Source: RGIG426 sp045600765 (GTDB taxonomy: Bacteria > Bacillota > Clostridia > Oscillospirales > Acutalibacteraceae). From it: a stretch of 36,359 nucleotides of DNA. The notes beneath the pieces were generated by a model. It saw only the letters and a list, made by a program, of their open reading frames with translations, did not search any database and was not told the DNA's origin. The stretch lies in assembly GCA_045600765.1 (NCBI GenBank), contig JAZRYM010000020.1:1-36359 (forward strand), given 5' to 3'. The position numbers and the translations under genes were made by a program. This document shows, piece by piece, positions 24,039 through 32,139 of the stretch. How positions within the stretch are numbered: the stretch's first letter is position 1; each line of letters begins with the position of its first letter.

Positions 24039-24067
24039 AGTATAGCACACCATCGTATGGTTGTCAA
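24039..24067 (-). promoter_or_regulatory. Promoter of the marR-exporter operon
   Basis: On the - strand TTGACA (24062-24067) and TATACT (24039-24044) are exactly 17 nt apart, a near-consensus promoter reading toward the regulator gene. Confidence 0.9.
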
Positions 24068-24076
24068 CAGAAAAAA

Positions 24077-24123
24077 CGCAACAAAAAACCTGCGGGGTAT
24101 CGTTTCAATACCTCGCAGGTTTT
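24077..24123 (-). terminator. Terminator after the coiled-coil protein gene
   Basis: AAAACCTGCG (24085-24094) pairs with CGCAGGTTTT (24114-24123), with an inner GGTAT/ATACC stem and small bulge. On the - strand the stem is followed by TTTTTT. It lies 38 nt past the stop of the 878-residue protein. Confidence 0.85.
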
Positions 24124-24160
24124 GATGTTTCGCGTGTTGTTTATTTGTTTTGGATGTTCA

Positions 24161-26797
24161 TTACACGGACGCGTTCGGGAGGACGGGAGCTTGAATTTCT
24201 TTGTTGACGTCGAGCTCCGCTTCCGGCACGGCGTTTTGCACGGCGTTTTGCACGGCGTTTTGCGGTTGCGCCGCTTCAAAAGCGGCATCCGCGGCGGCGA
24301 TTTTCTCATCCGTCGGTCGCGGCAACAACACGTCCATCGGAGTGGCGCGGAGCAGGTGTTCTTGTGCCCGATTCGGTTCAACGGTGACGTCGCGGCGATA
24401 ATCATCCGCCACCGTGTCGCACCACGATTTGATTTGGCGGGCGAGATTCAAGCGGGAATGGCGCAGTTTGGTGCCGAGCACCAAATGCTGGCGGTTTTTG
24501 GCATTCAAATAGGCATCGGCGGCGTCGCGAAGCGTTTGCACACTCTCGGCAAACTCCGTTTTGGTTTTGATGCCGTGTTTGAGTTGCATCGAGCGCTCTG
24601 CCACTGACAGCAACGCTTTTTCCATCGCGGAAAATTCCGTAGAGTTCGAGTGGCGACCGATATGGTCGTAGAGGTGGCTGACAAAATGCTTCGCTTTGGC
24701 GAACACGGCATCGGGACGATTGTCGTCACGGAGCGGCGTTTTAAGACCGGCTTTCAAGTCGGTTGCTTTCTTTTCGAGCTCCTCTTGCCGCTTGTTGAGT
24801 TTGTCGTACGTGCTATCGAGCTCTTTCAAATCGCCGAGAGCTTTTTCGTGTTTCGATTTTTCCCGCTCCAAACGGTCAATTTCCGCTTTGGCGGGAGCGT
24901 TTTTATCGAGGATAGCCCAGTACAGTTTCTCAAACTGTTCGGTTTCGGCTTTCAGCGGGTTGACGGATTTCAGCAGTTCCTCTTTTTCCGTGCGCGGAGC
25001 GATGGCGAGGTTTTCAAATTGCACCACCAAGTTTTGGTGAATGTCGAGGTCGTTTTTGACCGCCGCGCATTTTTCGCTCACACTTTCAATGTACGAGAGG
25101 GTCTGCGTTTTGTCCGCGTCGATTTTTCTGAGAACATCCCGTTTTTGCGCATAACCCGGATAGACACGGAACAGTTCGTTGTCGAGTTCATTTTTCAGGC
25201 TGTTGAGTTTTCCGAGGACACGCTCTTTGAAATACGGTTTGTCCACTTTGAGTCGCTGTAACCGTCTGTCCTCTTTGTATTCCTTAAAGTCTTTGCCGTA
25301 GTTTTCCAGAAGTTCGGCGACTTGCGCCTCCGCTTCCTCTTTCGAGTGGAGGGCGGCGTAGGCGTTTTCATATTGATGCAGGTGGTACAGATATTGGTGA
25401 GCGCGAGGATCTTCCAACTTGCCGACCAGTTCCTGCGGGTCGGCATAGTGCGCTTTCAGCAGGTTAAAATCGTTTTCGCTGATTTCATCGCGCGGCGCGT
25501 TGTCAAACGCATCGCTGACGAGACCGCGCAGACTGATTCCGATTTCGTTGGCAAACGCGTTCAATTCCTCCGCGCGGTTGACGGCGACGGTGCCGAGCGC
25601 CTCGTCCATCGCTTTGACGGGCGCATACGCTTTGGCGCAACGCTCTTCATATAGAGATTTTTCTCGGCTGATTTCTTCTTGCAGTGCGCGGTATTCGTTG
25701 GTTTTTTCTTGAAGTGCCGTCAGATGGCTTTTCTGGGAGGCTTCGCATTGGAGAATATTTTTGTCGAGTTCCGCCAGTTTCTGTTCGGCGGTCGCCAACA
25801 CCGCTTGGCGCTCCAACATCATCCGTTCGGCATCGCGCAAATCCGGATTGTTTTGGCGAATCAACTCTTTTTGCGCGGCGATTTGTTCGTCGAGTTTTTC
25901 AATCGCGTGTTTGTGTTCGTCGGATTTTGCCCACGCGCCGGCATAGTCGCCCGCTTTCACACCGAGTTCTTTGCATTTTTTGGCGTAGTCGCGCAAGTCG
26001 GCGTTGTAGCGGTTGATTTCCGAAACACATTCGTCGAGGGAGGCGTTTTGTGCTTGTGTATTGGCACCGATTTCCTCGCGCGCATAGATGCGGAGTTTGC
26101 TTGCCGCCTTTTCCATATTGCCGAGTATCGTGTATAAGGCTTTGACTTGCGGTTTGTCGATGTGGGCGTTATTCGTCAGACGGTTGTAATCTTCAATCGC
26201 TTTTTGCAGGCCGCCGGCACGGTGAGGTATAAACACTTCTTCGCCGAACGCATCGGTGAGCCCTACCAAGTCGTTGTGGGCTTCTTCCTGCGGGAGAGGC
26301 TGACCGAACGCATCCGTTTCGGGAACAAATCCGTCCACTATGGCAATGTGCAGTTTTCCGTTTTGGTCGATAACGCCGTTCATCGTCACGTCGTCGGCTT
26401 CCGGGTCACCGAGCAGTTCGTTTTGCAACGCGCGCAGAAAATGCGGGTTGTAGTGGTCGTTTTGCGTATGCGGAAGATGGTTGACGTAGGTTTCGTAGTA
26501 GGTCAGATAATCGTTCAGGGTGCGTTTTACTTCGTTGAGTTCTTCCTGGTGTTGCTCTTCGGGCGTGAGCGGGATTTCGTTGCCTTCCGCATCAAATTTC
26601 GGGTCGGCAGGCTCGCGCGGCGCCACAAAGAAGGTGTGCAGTTTCGCAAGCGGCGTTTCGTTTTCGTCTTGCAGCCACTTGGCAAAGTCCTTGTCCGCAT
26701 TGCCGATATCGCCCGTGAGGGTCAAGTCGAAGTTCATCCCTTGAAAATCGTGTTTCATTTGCTCGTTTGCACCGGTCGGAAGTTTATGTTTTCCCAT
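24161..26797 (-). CDS. Large coiled-coil protein of unknown function
   Basis: An 878-residue protein starting MGKHKLPTGANEQMKHDFQG; no family recognised. The first ~240 residues look globular, with acidic segments and DVTMNGVIDQNGKLHIAIVD. Residues ~240-400 and ~480-730 are long heptad-rich helices (e.g. ERQAVLATAEQKLAELDKNI). The C-terminal ~100 residues are helical and end in NAVQ repeats. No signal peptide or membrane segment is seen, so it should be cytoplasmic. AAAGGA fits ATG 26797 best; ATG 26803 is possible. It is monocistronic, with a TATAAT on the - strand at 26839-26844 but no good -35 box, and its own terminator. Confidence 0.8.
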   Translation of the reverse strand: MGKHKLPTGANEQMKHDFQGMNFDLTLTGDIGNADKDFAKWLQDENETPLAKLHTFFVAPREPADPKFDAEGNEIPLTPEEQHQEELNEVKRTLNDYLTYYETYVNHLPHTQNDHYNPHFLRALQNELLGDPEADDVTMNGVIDQNGKLHIAIVDGFVPETDAFGQPLPQEEAHNDLVGLTDAFGEEVFIPHRAGGLQKAIEDYNRLTNNAHIDKPQVKALYTILGNMEKAASKLRIYAREEIGANTQAQNASLDECVSEINRYNADLRDYAKKCKELGVKAGDYAGAWAKSDEHKHAIEKLDEQIAAQKELIRQNNPDLRDAERMMLERQAVLATAEQKLAELDKNILQCEASQKSHLTALQEKTNEYRALQEEISREKSLYEERCAKAYAPVKAMDEALGTVAVNRAEELNAFANEIGISLRGLVSDAFDNAPRDEISENDFNLLKAHYADPQELVGKLEDPRAHQYLYHLHQYENAYAALHSKEEAEAQVAELLENYGKDFKEYKEDRRLQRLKVDKPYFKERVLGKLNSLKNELDNELFRVYPGYAQKRDVLRKIDADKTQTLSYIESVSEKCAAVKNDLDIHQNLVVQFENLAIAPRTEKEELLKSVNPLKAETEQFEKLYWAILDKNAPAKAEIDRLEREKSKHEKALGDLKELDSTYDKLNKRQEELEKKATDLKAGLKTPLRDDNRPDAVFAKAKHFVSHLYDHIGRHSNSTEFSAMEKALLSVAERSMQLKHGIKTKTEFAESVQTLRDAADAYLNAKNRQHLVLGTKLRHSRLNLARQIKSWCDTVADDYRRDVTVEPNRAQEHLLRATPMDVLLPRPTDEKIAAADAAFEAAQPQNAVQNAVQNAVPEAELDVNKEIQAPVLPNASV
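24227..24262. repeat. Three tandem 12-bp repeats in the coiled-coil gene
   Basis: CACGGCGTTTTG occurs three times without interruption, encoding NAVQ-type tetrapeptides near the C-terminus. Unit number can vary without shifting the frame. Confidence 0.9.
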
Positions 26798-26922
26798 ATC
26801 CATCGCATCCTTTCTTATGGTAAAATTTTTGCTGTTCAATTATAATACGGCATTTTTTGCAAAAAAGTTTCGCGCAAAAGCATTTTTTGCAAAAGCCGGG
26901 CTTCGCTGTTTTGCAGGTGTGT

Positions 26923-28521
26923 TTATTCGTTTTTGAGTTTCATCCACGTTTCCACATAATGCACCGCGCAACCGTAGCCAAAATCGAGCGTGTCCGTTTT
27001 AGAGAGGGTTTCCAGCACGCTTTGAAGTGCTTCGTAAAGCGCGCCTTTGCCGTCCTCCAAAAAGGAGACGTAGGCGCCCTCGGTGCTGTACGTTTCCACG
27101 CCGAGGACGATTTTGCACCGGTGCGCCGAGCCGAGCGGGAGTTCTTCGCGGCTAATGTCCAAAATGGCGGCGGCGGTGTCGCGGTAGGACATCAGCGTGA
27201 GGGTGTCGGAGCGGTCGGCAAGCAGGGTGAGCAGGGCGGTTTCTTCGCCGTCCACCGTGACGGTCATACGGTCAAGCCAAAAGGGGATGTCCCACTCAAT
27301 CGCCGTGCCGATTTTGTGCGCCGCGTCGGTGGCGTGCACCACCAAATCGGCGTAGCGTTGCCAGTTTTCGGGCGTGCTGCCCGCCTGGTGCGGTTCCACG
27401 TCGAGGTGAATACCGTAGAATTTGGCGTCGTTCGGAGCGGCGTTTTGATACGCTTCAAACCGCGTGAGCAATCGGTCAAAGCCGGTGTTGCCGTCTTGAA
27501 TCCACGACACGTCGCCCGACAACCACGCGACCCGCATCCCGCGGGAAGCGGCATCACGGATAAAGGCGGCAATCTGCGCGTCCGTTTGGTTATCGACCCA
27601 CAGATACACCTCGGTGACGTGGTTTTGTTGCAGAAAATCGAGTCGTTTGGCGCGCGTGGTTTCGTCTACGATGTACGCGGAGTTCCACCACCACGTACCG
27701 AGCGAGCCGAATGTCGTATCGGTGTCGTATTGCAGATGCGGTTCGTTTTGCGGCGCGGTCGTGGTGGGGTGAGCGGTCGTGTCGCCGCCGGTTTCCGCCA
27801 CCAAGCGGAACGCGCGAATGGTCGCGCCCGAACCCACGATGCCGAGGCGGCCCGTTTCGCCGAATTGCGCCAATTCCACGGGGATTTTACCGCGGTAGGT
27901 GCCTTGTATGAGCATCGGTGTGCCGTCTTCCGCCGGCGTGGTGTCCGCGCCGCAAGTGGCGGCAATCGCGGCGGCAATCGAGTTGTTCCAGCCGTTTATG
28001 TTGAGGTGGGCATCGCCGTTCACCGTGAAATCGAATTCGAGGAAAAGAGATTCGCCCTCCGCAACGGTAAAGTCGGGGAGCGCTTCATGAAAGTAGAGCA
28101 CCCACACGTTCCACGCGGTTTTTTGGGAGATGACAAACCCCTCTCCCTCGTCCCGAATGGCGGTGCCGTCGCTCTCATTTGAGCCGTTCGTGATAACGGT
28201 GATGAGGTCGAGCACGTGCCTTGTGGGCGTGACGGTGGCGGTCGTTGTGCCGGCCGAGGGGAGTAGTCCCACAATCAAGCGGCGCAAGAACAACACGTCT
28301 TTCATATTGATAAGGGTATCGTCGTTCAGGTCGGCGGCGGCAAGGTCAAGGGTGACCGAAAGCCCCACCACATAGCGGCGCACCGCCAACACGTCTTTCA
28401 TATTCACCGCGCTGTCGCCGTTTACGTCGCCTTTGGCGGCGGCGGGCTCCGCGAGGGACACAACGCACAAAAGGCTTGCAAGCAACGCGCAAACAAGCAC
28501 GAGACTACATAGTTTTTTCAT
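26923..28521 (-). CDS. Secreted dockerin-containing protein with a barrel-like C-terminal domain
   Basis: The 532-residue product has a signal peptide (MKKLCSLVLVCALLASLLCV). A type I dockerin module follows, with two calcium-loop repeats at about 31-54 (GDVNGDSAVNMKDV) and 63-86 (ADLNDDTLINMKDV). Next come a beta-rich domain (~100-245), a Thr-rich linker and a C-terminal region (~265-532). FYGIHLDVEPHQAG and LTLMSYRDTAAAILD in that region resemble the acid-bearing strands of TIM-barrel glycoside hydrolases. Enzyme activity is inferred only. GAGGAGG lies upstream of the ATG. No cohesin gene is in the window. Confidence 0.85.
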   Translation of the reverse strand: MKKLCSLVLVCALLASLLCVVSLAEPAAAKGDVNGDSAVNMKDVLAVRRYVVGLSVTLDLAAADLNDDTLINMKDVLFLRRLIVGLLPSAGTTTATVTPTRHVLDLITVITNGSNESDGTAIRDEGEGFVISQKTAWNVWVLYFHEALPDFTVAEGESLFLEFDFTVNGDAHLNINGWNNSIAAAIAATCGADTTPAEDGTPMLIQGTYRGKIPVELAQFGETGRLGIVGSGATIRAFRLVAETGGDTTAHPTTTAPQNEPHLQYDTDTTFGSLGTWWWNSAYIVDETTRAKRLDFLQQNHVTEVYLWVDNQTDAQIAAFIRDAASRGMRVAWLSGDVSWIQDGNTGFDRLLTRFEAYQNAAPNDAKFYGIHLDVEPHQAGSTPENWQRYADLVVHATDAAHKIGTAIEWDIPFWLDRMTVTVDGEETALLTLLADRSDTLTLMSYRDTAAAILDISREELPLGSAHRCKIVLGVETYSTEGAYVSFLEDGKGALYEALQSVLETLSKTDTLDFGYGCAVHYVETWMKLKNE

Positions 28522-28560
28522 AGCCGTTCCTCCTCGGAGTTCTTCTTTCGGGTTACTTTC

Positions 28561-28589
28561 AGTATACCAAACCCTGCTGCCGGTTGCAA
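28561..28589 (-). promoter_or_regulatory. Promoter of the dockerin protein gene
   Basis: On the - strand TTGCAA (28584-28589) and TATACT (28561-28566) are 17 nt apart, about 40 nt before the start codon. Confidence 0.8.
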
Positions 28590-28614
28590 GAGGGAAGAAG
28601 GTGGTTTTTTATAG

Positions 28615-28657
28615 CAAAAGAGAAAGGACGACGCAAAACGTCGGCTTTGCGTCGTCC
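28615..28657 (-). terminator. Terminator of the envelope operon
   Basis: GGACGACGCAAA (28626-28637) pairs perfectly with TTTGCGTCGTCC (28646-28657), loop of eight. On the - strand it is followed by TTTCTCTTTT. It lies 17 nt after the LCP gene stop. Confidence 0.85.
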
Positions 28658-28674
28658 GATGGTATTTTGTTCCG

Positions 28675-29682
28675 TTATTCTTTTACCGGGTCGTAGAACA
28701 GGTCGATGACCAGTTGTTTCAGCGCCGCTTTGTCCGGATAGAATTCCATAAATTCCTCGCCGACCTTGGCTTCGCCTTTGGTCGTTTTGATACCGCCGTT
28801 TTCGTAGGTGTTCCAGTTGTTATACAGCGAGGCAAGTTGATTGACGGTGCAGTCAGACTGAATGTAAGGGGAGACTTGTTCAAGCGTTTCGAGCAGGAAC
28901 GAGTCATCCGAATCCATCTTAACGGTAACCGTCTTGCGCAATTCTTCGAGATATTGACGTTGACGTTCCATACGGCGCAAGTTACTGCTGTCTTCAAGTC
29001 CCTGGCGCGCGCGAATATACGACAGCGCCATATTGCCCGTCAAGGTGAGCGATTTGCCTTTCACCATTTTCGGCGAAACGCTGGTCATATCGTCCAGCAC
29101 GGTGAGCGTGACCCCGCCGGCGATGTCGTTGACTTGCGCCACGGCATCCATCGTAAAGGAAACGTAGTGGTCGATGTGGACGTTATACAAAAGACCGGAC
29201 ACCGCCTCAACCGCGTTACGGCAACTGTCTCCTTTTCCGCTTCCGTAAGTGTGCGCGAGCGCCAACTGCGCGTTGACGGTACCCGCTTTTTCGCCGCGAA
29301 CGCCCAAAATGGTCATATCGGTCATCGTATCGCGGTTGAGCTGTACCGCCGTGTACGACTTGGCTTTTCTGTCCATTACAAGAAGCAGAAGAAAGTCGGT
29401 TTGTTGACTGTTGACGTAGCCGGTATCCTTCGTTTCTGCGGCATACTTGTCCACGCCGAGCAACAAAACGGTGTCTAAGTGTTTGCGTGGGACGTAGGGC
29501 ACCCCGTCAAAGAATACCCGTTCGTCGGTAAGGAGTTCCTCTTCGGAAGAGGGTGAGGTTTCGCGGCTTTCCATCCATTTGTCCAATGCTGCAAAGAGAA
29601 GCAGGAGGAGTAAAAGAACAGCAACTAAAACCGCGAGGAGTTTACATAGATTTCGGTTAATTTTCAAATACACGAAAAACAC
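28675..29682 (-). CDS. LytR-CpsA-Psr (LCP) family glycopolymer ligase
   Basis: LCP enzymes transfer undecaprenyl-linked glycopolymers to peptidoglycan outside the membrane. The 335-residue product has one N-terminal membrane segment (LLAVLVAVLLLLLLLF) and the conserved blocks DTVLLLGVDK, TDFLLLLVMD, LNRDTMTDM and YIRARQGLEDSSNLRRMERQ. Those blocks supply the pyrophosphate- and magnesium-binding Asp and Arg residues. The C-terminal 80 residues are less typical. The start is GTG 29682, with AGAGGG close upstream; GTG 29673 has better spacing and is possible. Probably the last gene of the envelope operon, after a hairpin. Confidence 0.9.
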   Translation of the reverse strand: MFFVYLKINRNLCKLLAVLVAVLLLLLLLFAALDKWMESRETSPSSEEELLTDERVFFDGVPYVPRKHLDTVLLLGVDKYAAETKDTGYVNSQQTDFLLLLVMDRKAKSYTAVQLNRDTMTDMTILGVRGEKAGTVNAQLALAHTYGSGKGDSCRNAVEAVSGLLYNVHIDHYVSFTMDAVAQVNDIAGGVTLTVLDDMTSVSPKMVKGKSLTLTGNMALSYIRARQGLEDSSNLRRMERQRQYLEELRKTVTVKMDSDDSFLLETLEQVSPYIQSDCTVNQLASLYNNWNTYENGGIKTTKGEAKVGEEFMEFYPDKAALKQLVIDLFYDPVKE

Positions 29683-29737
29683 ACCCTCTTTCTTACTTTT
29701 TTATGCGGTAAACGCAGGGGATTTGCGAAAAATGAAA

Positions 29738-29768
29738 TAGCCGCCGCGTCAAAAGACCGCGGCGGCTA
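29738..29768 (-). terminator. GC-rich hairpin between the sortase substrate and LCP genes
   Basis: TAGCCGCCGCG pairs with CGCGGCGGCTA around TCAAAAGAC (one bulged base). On the - strand it is followed by TTTCATTTTT. It could be a full or partial terminator that lowers LCP expression relative to the upstream genes. No separate LCP promoter was clear in the 143-nt gap. Confidence 0.65.
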
Positions 29769-29825
29769 CGTCGAAGCTAAACTATAAAGATGCGATTTTG
29801 AATCATTCGACTTAGCCGCAAGGGC

Positions 29826-30608
29826 TTAGGCCTTTTGCGCGGAGTGCTTTTTCACCGCAAAGCAACCAGCCGCCAACAGGGCAAGGATGCCCGCCGCTCC
29901 AAGCACCATCCACAAGGTGGTGTCGCCGGTGTCAGGGGAGGAAGGGCCGTCGGGGTTGACCGGCGGCAGTTCGCCGGAATCCCGCAGGAACGCGTACACA
30001 CCCTCGTCACTCACGAGCAGGTCCACGATGCCGCCTTGACCGCGGGTGATGTTGCTGTCGTCAATCGTTTTCCAAATCGTGCCGCCGTTGTTGAAGAGGA
30101 TGGCAATCAAGGAGCTGACGTTCGTGTCCAGGTTGAGACGGACGCGCATAACGTTGCCCTCTTTGCTCAAATAATTCGCGTAGATGCCGTCCACGTCAAT
30201 GTAAATCAGGTCGCTCACGCGAAGCGTGTCGAGTTCCAAATCGGGGTACAGGCGTTTGAGGATGGATTGCAGTTCCGGGCTCAAATCTTTCACGTATTCG
30301 GTGTTTTTGATTTGTTCCGCGGCATCCTTAAAGATTTTCGCATCTTTGTCGCTCAATTTGTTGTTGACCGTGGCGAGCTCCGAAATGGGGACGATTCGCA
30401 GATAGCCTTCGGGGATGCCGATGACTTCATTGCCGTCTTTGTCAACAATGATGGCAATGTAATTGTTGCCGTCGCTACCCTTTTGCGGGATAATCTCGGG
30501 CACTTCTTTCTTTTCTGCGCTTTTGGTGAATCCGCTGGCAAGGGCGGTGATGCCCATCGTTGCCACCAGACAGACGGCGAGCACAATGCTGAGCACTTTT
30601 TTAACCAT
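29826..30608 (-). CDS. Sortase-anchored surface protein
   Basis: A 260-residue secreted protein with a signal peptide (MVKKVLSIVLAVCLVATMGI) and a ~190-residue extracellular domain of no recognised family. The C-terminal sorting signal is SPDTG at about residues 224-228, followed by a hydrophobic segment (LWMVLGAAGILALLAAGCFA) and a basic tail KKHSAQKA. SPDTG fits the (S/N)PxTG motif used by some clostridial class B sortases. ATG 30608 has GGAGG 8 nt upstream. It lies 30 nt after the sortase gene, so it is probably that enzyme's dedicated substrate. Confidence 0.85.
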   Translation of the reverse strand: MVKKVLSIVLAVCLVATMGITALASGFTKSAEKKEVPEIIPQKGSDGNNYIAIIVDKDGNEVIGIPEGYLRIVPISELATVNNKLSDKDAKIFKDAAEQIKNTEYVKDLSPELQSILKRLYPDLELDTLRVSDLIYIDVDGIYANYLSKEGNVMRVRLNLDTNVSSLIAILFNNGGTIWKTIDDSNITRGQGGIVDLLVSDEGVYAFLRDSGELPPVNPDGPSSPDTGDTTLWMVLGAAGILALLAAGCFAVKKHSAQKA

Positions 30609-30638
30609 AGTTAAAACCTCCATCTTAAATAGTTTTCA

Positions 30639-31403
30639 TTATATATTTGAGTCCGCGGGGATGGTTTGCACCAACTTTCCGCAGACAAGAAAGCGTTTGC
30701 TACGGTTGCCGATAAGGCAAGTGGAGAGAATCAACGTTTTGTCGTCCGGCGAGACGACGGGGTCTTTGGCAAATACGGCTTGAATTTCACGCGAGGAGAA
30801 AATATCCTCAAAAAAGAGACGGAAAATGCGTTTGTTGTGAAAGTCGTAGTTGTAAAGAATGTGGCGGCTGTCGTAAGGAGCGGCGGCCATCACGGTGTAG
30901 TGCAATTCCCGATCGGGGAGATAGACCACAATTTCGGAGTGTTCCGCGAGCAACTCGTCAGAACCGTACACTTTTTGAAGCGTTCCGAACATATCGCCGT
31001 TGTTCATACAGTGCCCGTACACAATGGTGAGCGGGTCGGAAAAATCGCGTTTGTTGTAAGTGGCTTCCGTAAACAGTACACCGCGGAACTCGTACTCTTT
31101 CGCTATGTTGCGGTGCAGATAGTAGGCATCGTCGGTCGGATGCTGGAAGAGGGGGTAACTGACATCCGTTTTCGGAATGTCCAGCCACGCGTACACGTCG
31201 GCGTTTTCTTTTTGCAACGCCTTAAAATCCACCGGACTTTTGTACGTTTTCTCCGTTTTGACGGAAGTAGACGTTGCGGGTTCCGGTCGAACGAAATATT
31301 CCGTTTTCGGTTGCCGGAAGAACAGGAAATATGCACCGACAAGCAGGAGGAGTAACAGCAAGAGAAGGATGCCGCCAATCCACCGACGGTTTTTCTTTTT
31401 CAT
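30639..31403 (-). CDS. srtB: Class B sortase
   Basis: A membrane-bound transpeptidase that cleaves a sorting signal and joins the protein to the cell wall. The 254-residue product has an N-terminal membrane anchor (residues ~9-29) and the catalytic His131 in YGHCMNNGD. Cys229 lies in LILSTC, and Arg237 in NRSKRFLV is the probable third catalytic residue. The N-terminal helix region (VDFKALQKENADVYAWLDIP) is typical of class B. AAGGTGAT precedes the ATG. It lies between the phosphatase gene and its likely substrate gene. Confidence 0.93.
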   Translation of the reverse strand: MKKKNRRWIGGILLLLLLLLLVGAYFLFFRQPKTEYFVRPEPATSTSVKTEKTYKSPVDFKALQKENADVYAWLDIPKTDVSYPLFQHPTDDAYYLHRNIAKEYEFRGVLFTEATYNKRDFSDPLTIVYGHCMNNGDMFGTLQKVYGSDELLAEHSEIVVYLPDRELHYTVMAAAPYDSRHILYNYDFHNKRIFRLFFEDIFSSREIQAVFAKDPVVSPDDKTLILSTCLIGNRSKRFLVCGKLVQTIPADSNI

Positions 31404-31425
31404 ACAGCATCACCTTCTGCCTTTT

Positions 31426-32082
31426 TCAAGGGGTCCAAAGGGGTTGTTCCAACCCTTTGCGGTCAATGGCCGCAAGGGCAGAGGCAAGGTCGGGTTTCCT
31501 CGTCGTTGTATTGTGACAGTCGGTTCCGAGAAAATGGATGTGACCGTCTCGGAGCATTTTCAGCGCCCGCCGCCGGTTTTTCGTAAAAAAGACGGTGTTG
31601 GCTTGGGTCAGCACACCGCAATCAAGCAGTAGGCGAATGGCTTTTTTGTTTTGGCGGTGCAGGTAACGGTCGATGTGCGCCAACACGACGGTAACGTCGT
31701 TGCGTTTGCTCAGTTCCAGCACCGTGGAAACGGTGCGTGTTGTCCACACGCCGAACGGCATTTCCAAAAGCAAAAGGTCGGTGCCTTCAAGGCAAAAATC
31801 TTTGAGACCGTCGAATCGACCGATGCCCTCAAAATACAGCACCTCGGCGCCGAGGCGAATAGCGGGAGCGTCCGGCGGCAAATGCGGTTTCAGCCGGTCA
31901 AAAGCGGCTTGTCGCTCAGCAAAAAATTGCGCCGGCGTTCGCTGTTGTGCGTAAAAGTGCGGGGTGGCGGCAATGCCGTCGGCGCCCTGGTCTTTCAGCA
32001 TAGACAGCATGGTGAGGCTTTCCTCAACGCTTTTGCTGCCGTCGTCGATGCCGGGAAGAATGTGGGTGTGAAAATCAAACAT
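31426..32082 (-). CDS. PHP-domain protein-tyrosine phosphatase, CpsB/YwqE type
   Basis: Metal-dependent phosphatases of this family dephosphorylate the BY-kinase that controls polysaccharide synthesis. The 218-residue product has the PHP metal motifs DFHTHILPGIDDGS, ATPHFY, GAEVLYF, VVLAHIDRYL and a C-terminal GTDCHN. The last differs from the more common SDAHN, but Asp and His are kept. ATG 32082 is chosen because homologues begin just before DxHxH; a GTG at 32097 is the alternative. It lies 57 nt after the kinase gene, the usual partner. Confidence 0.9.
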   Translation of the reverse strand: MFDFHTHILPGIDDGSKSVEESLTMLSMLKDQGADGIAATPHFYAQQRTPAQFFAERQAAFDRLKPHLPPDAPAIRLGAEVLYFEGIGRFDGLKDFCLEGTDLLLLEMPFGVWTTRTVSTVLELSKRNDVTVVLAHIDRYLHRQNKKAIRLLLDCGVLTQANTVFFTKNRRRALKMLRDGHIHFLGTDCHNTTTRKPDLASALAAIDRKGLEQPLWTP

Positions 32083-32139
32083 CTTGGGTAGAAACACTCC
32101 ATGTCCGCGCCGAAAAGGCGTTTACTGTGTCAGCGGTTT

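Noticed and set aside
26923..28521. Part of a cellulosome
   Set aside because: A single dockerin without cohesins, scaffoldin or other dockerin enzymes nearby is not enough. Many clostridial secreted proteins carry dockerins outside cellulosomes.
29826..31403. Sortase-assembled pilus locus
   Set aside because: The sortase is of class B type with one small substrate. There is no class C sortase, no large pilin and no pilin motif.
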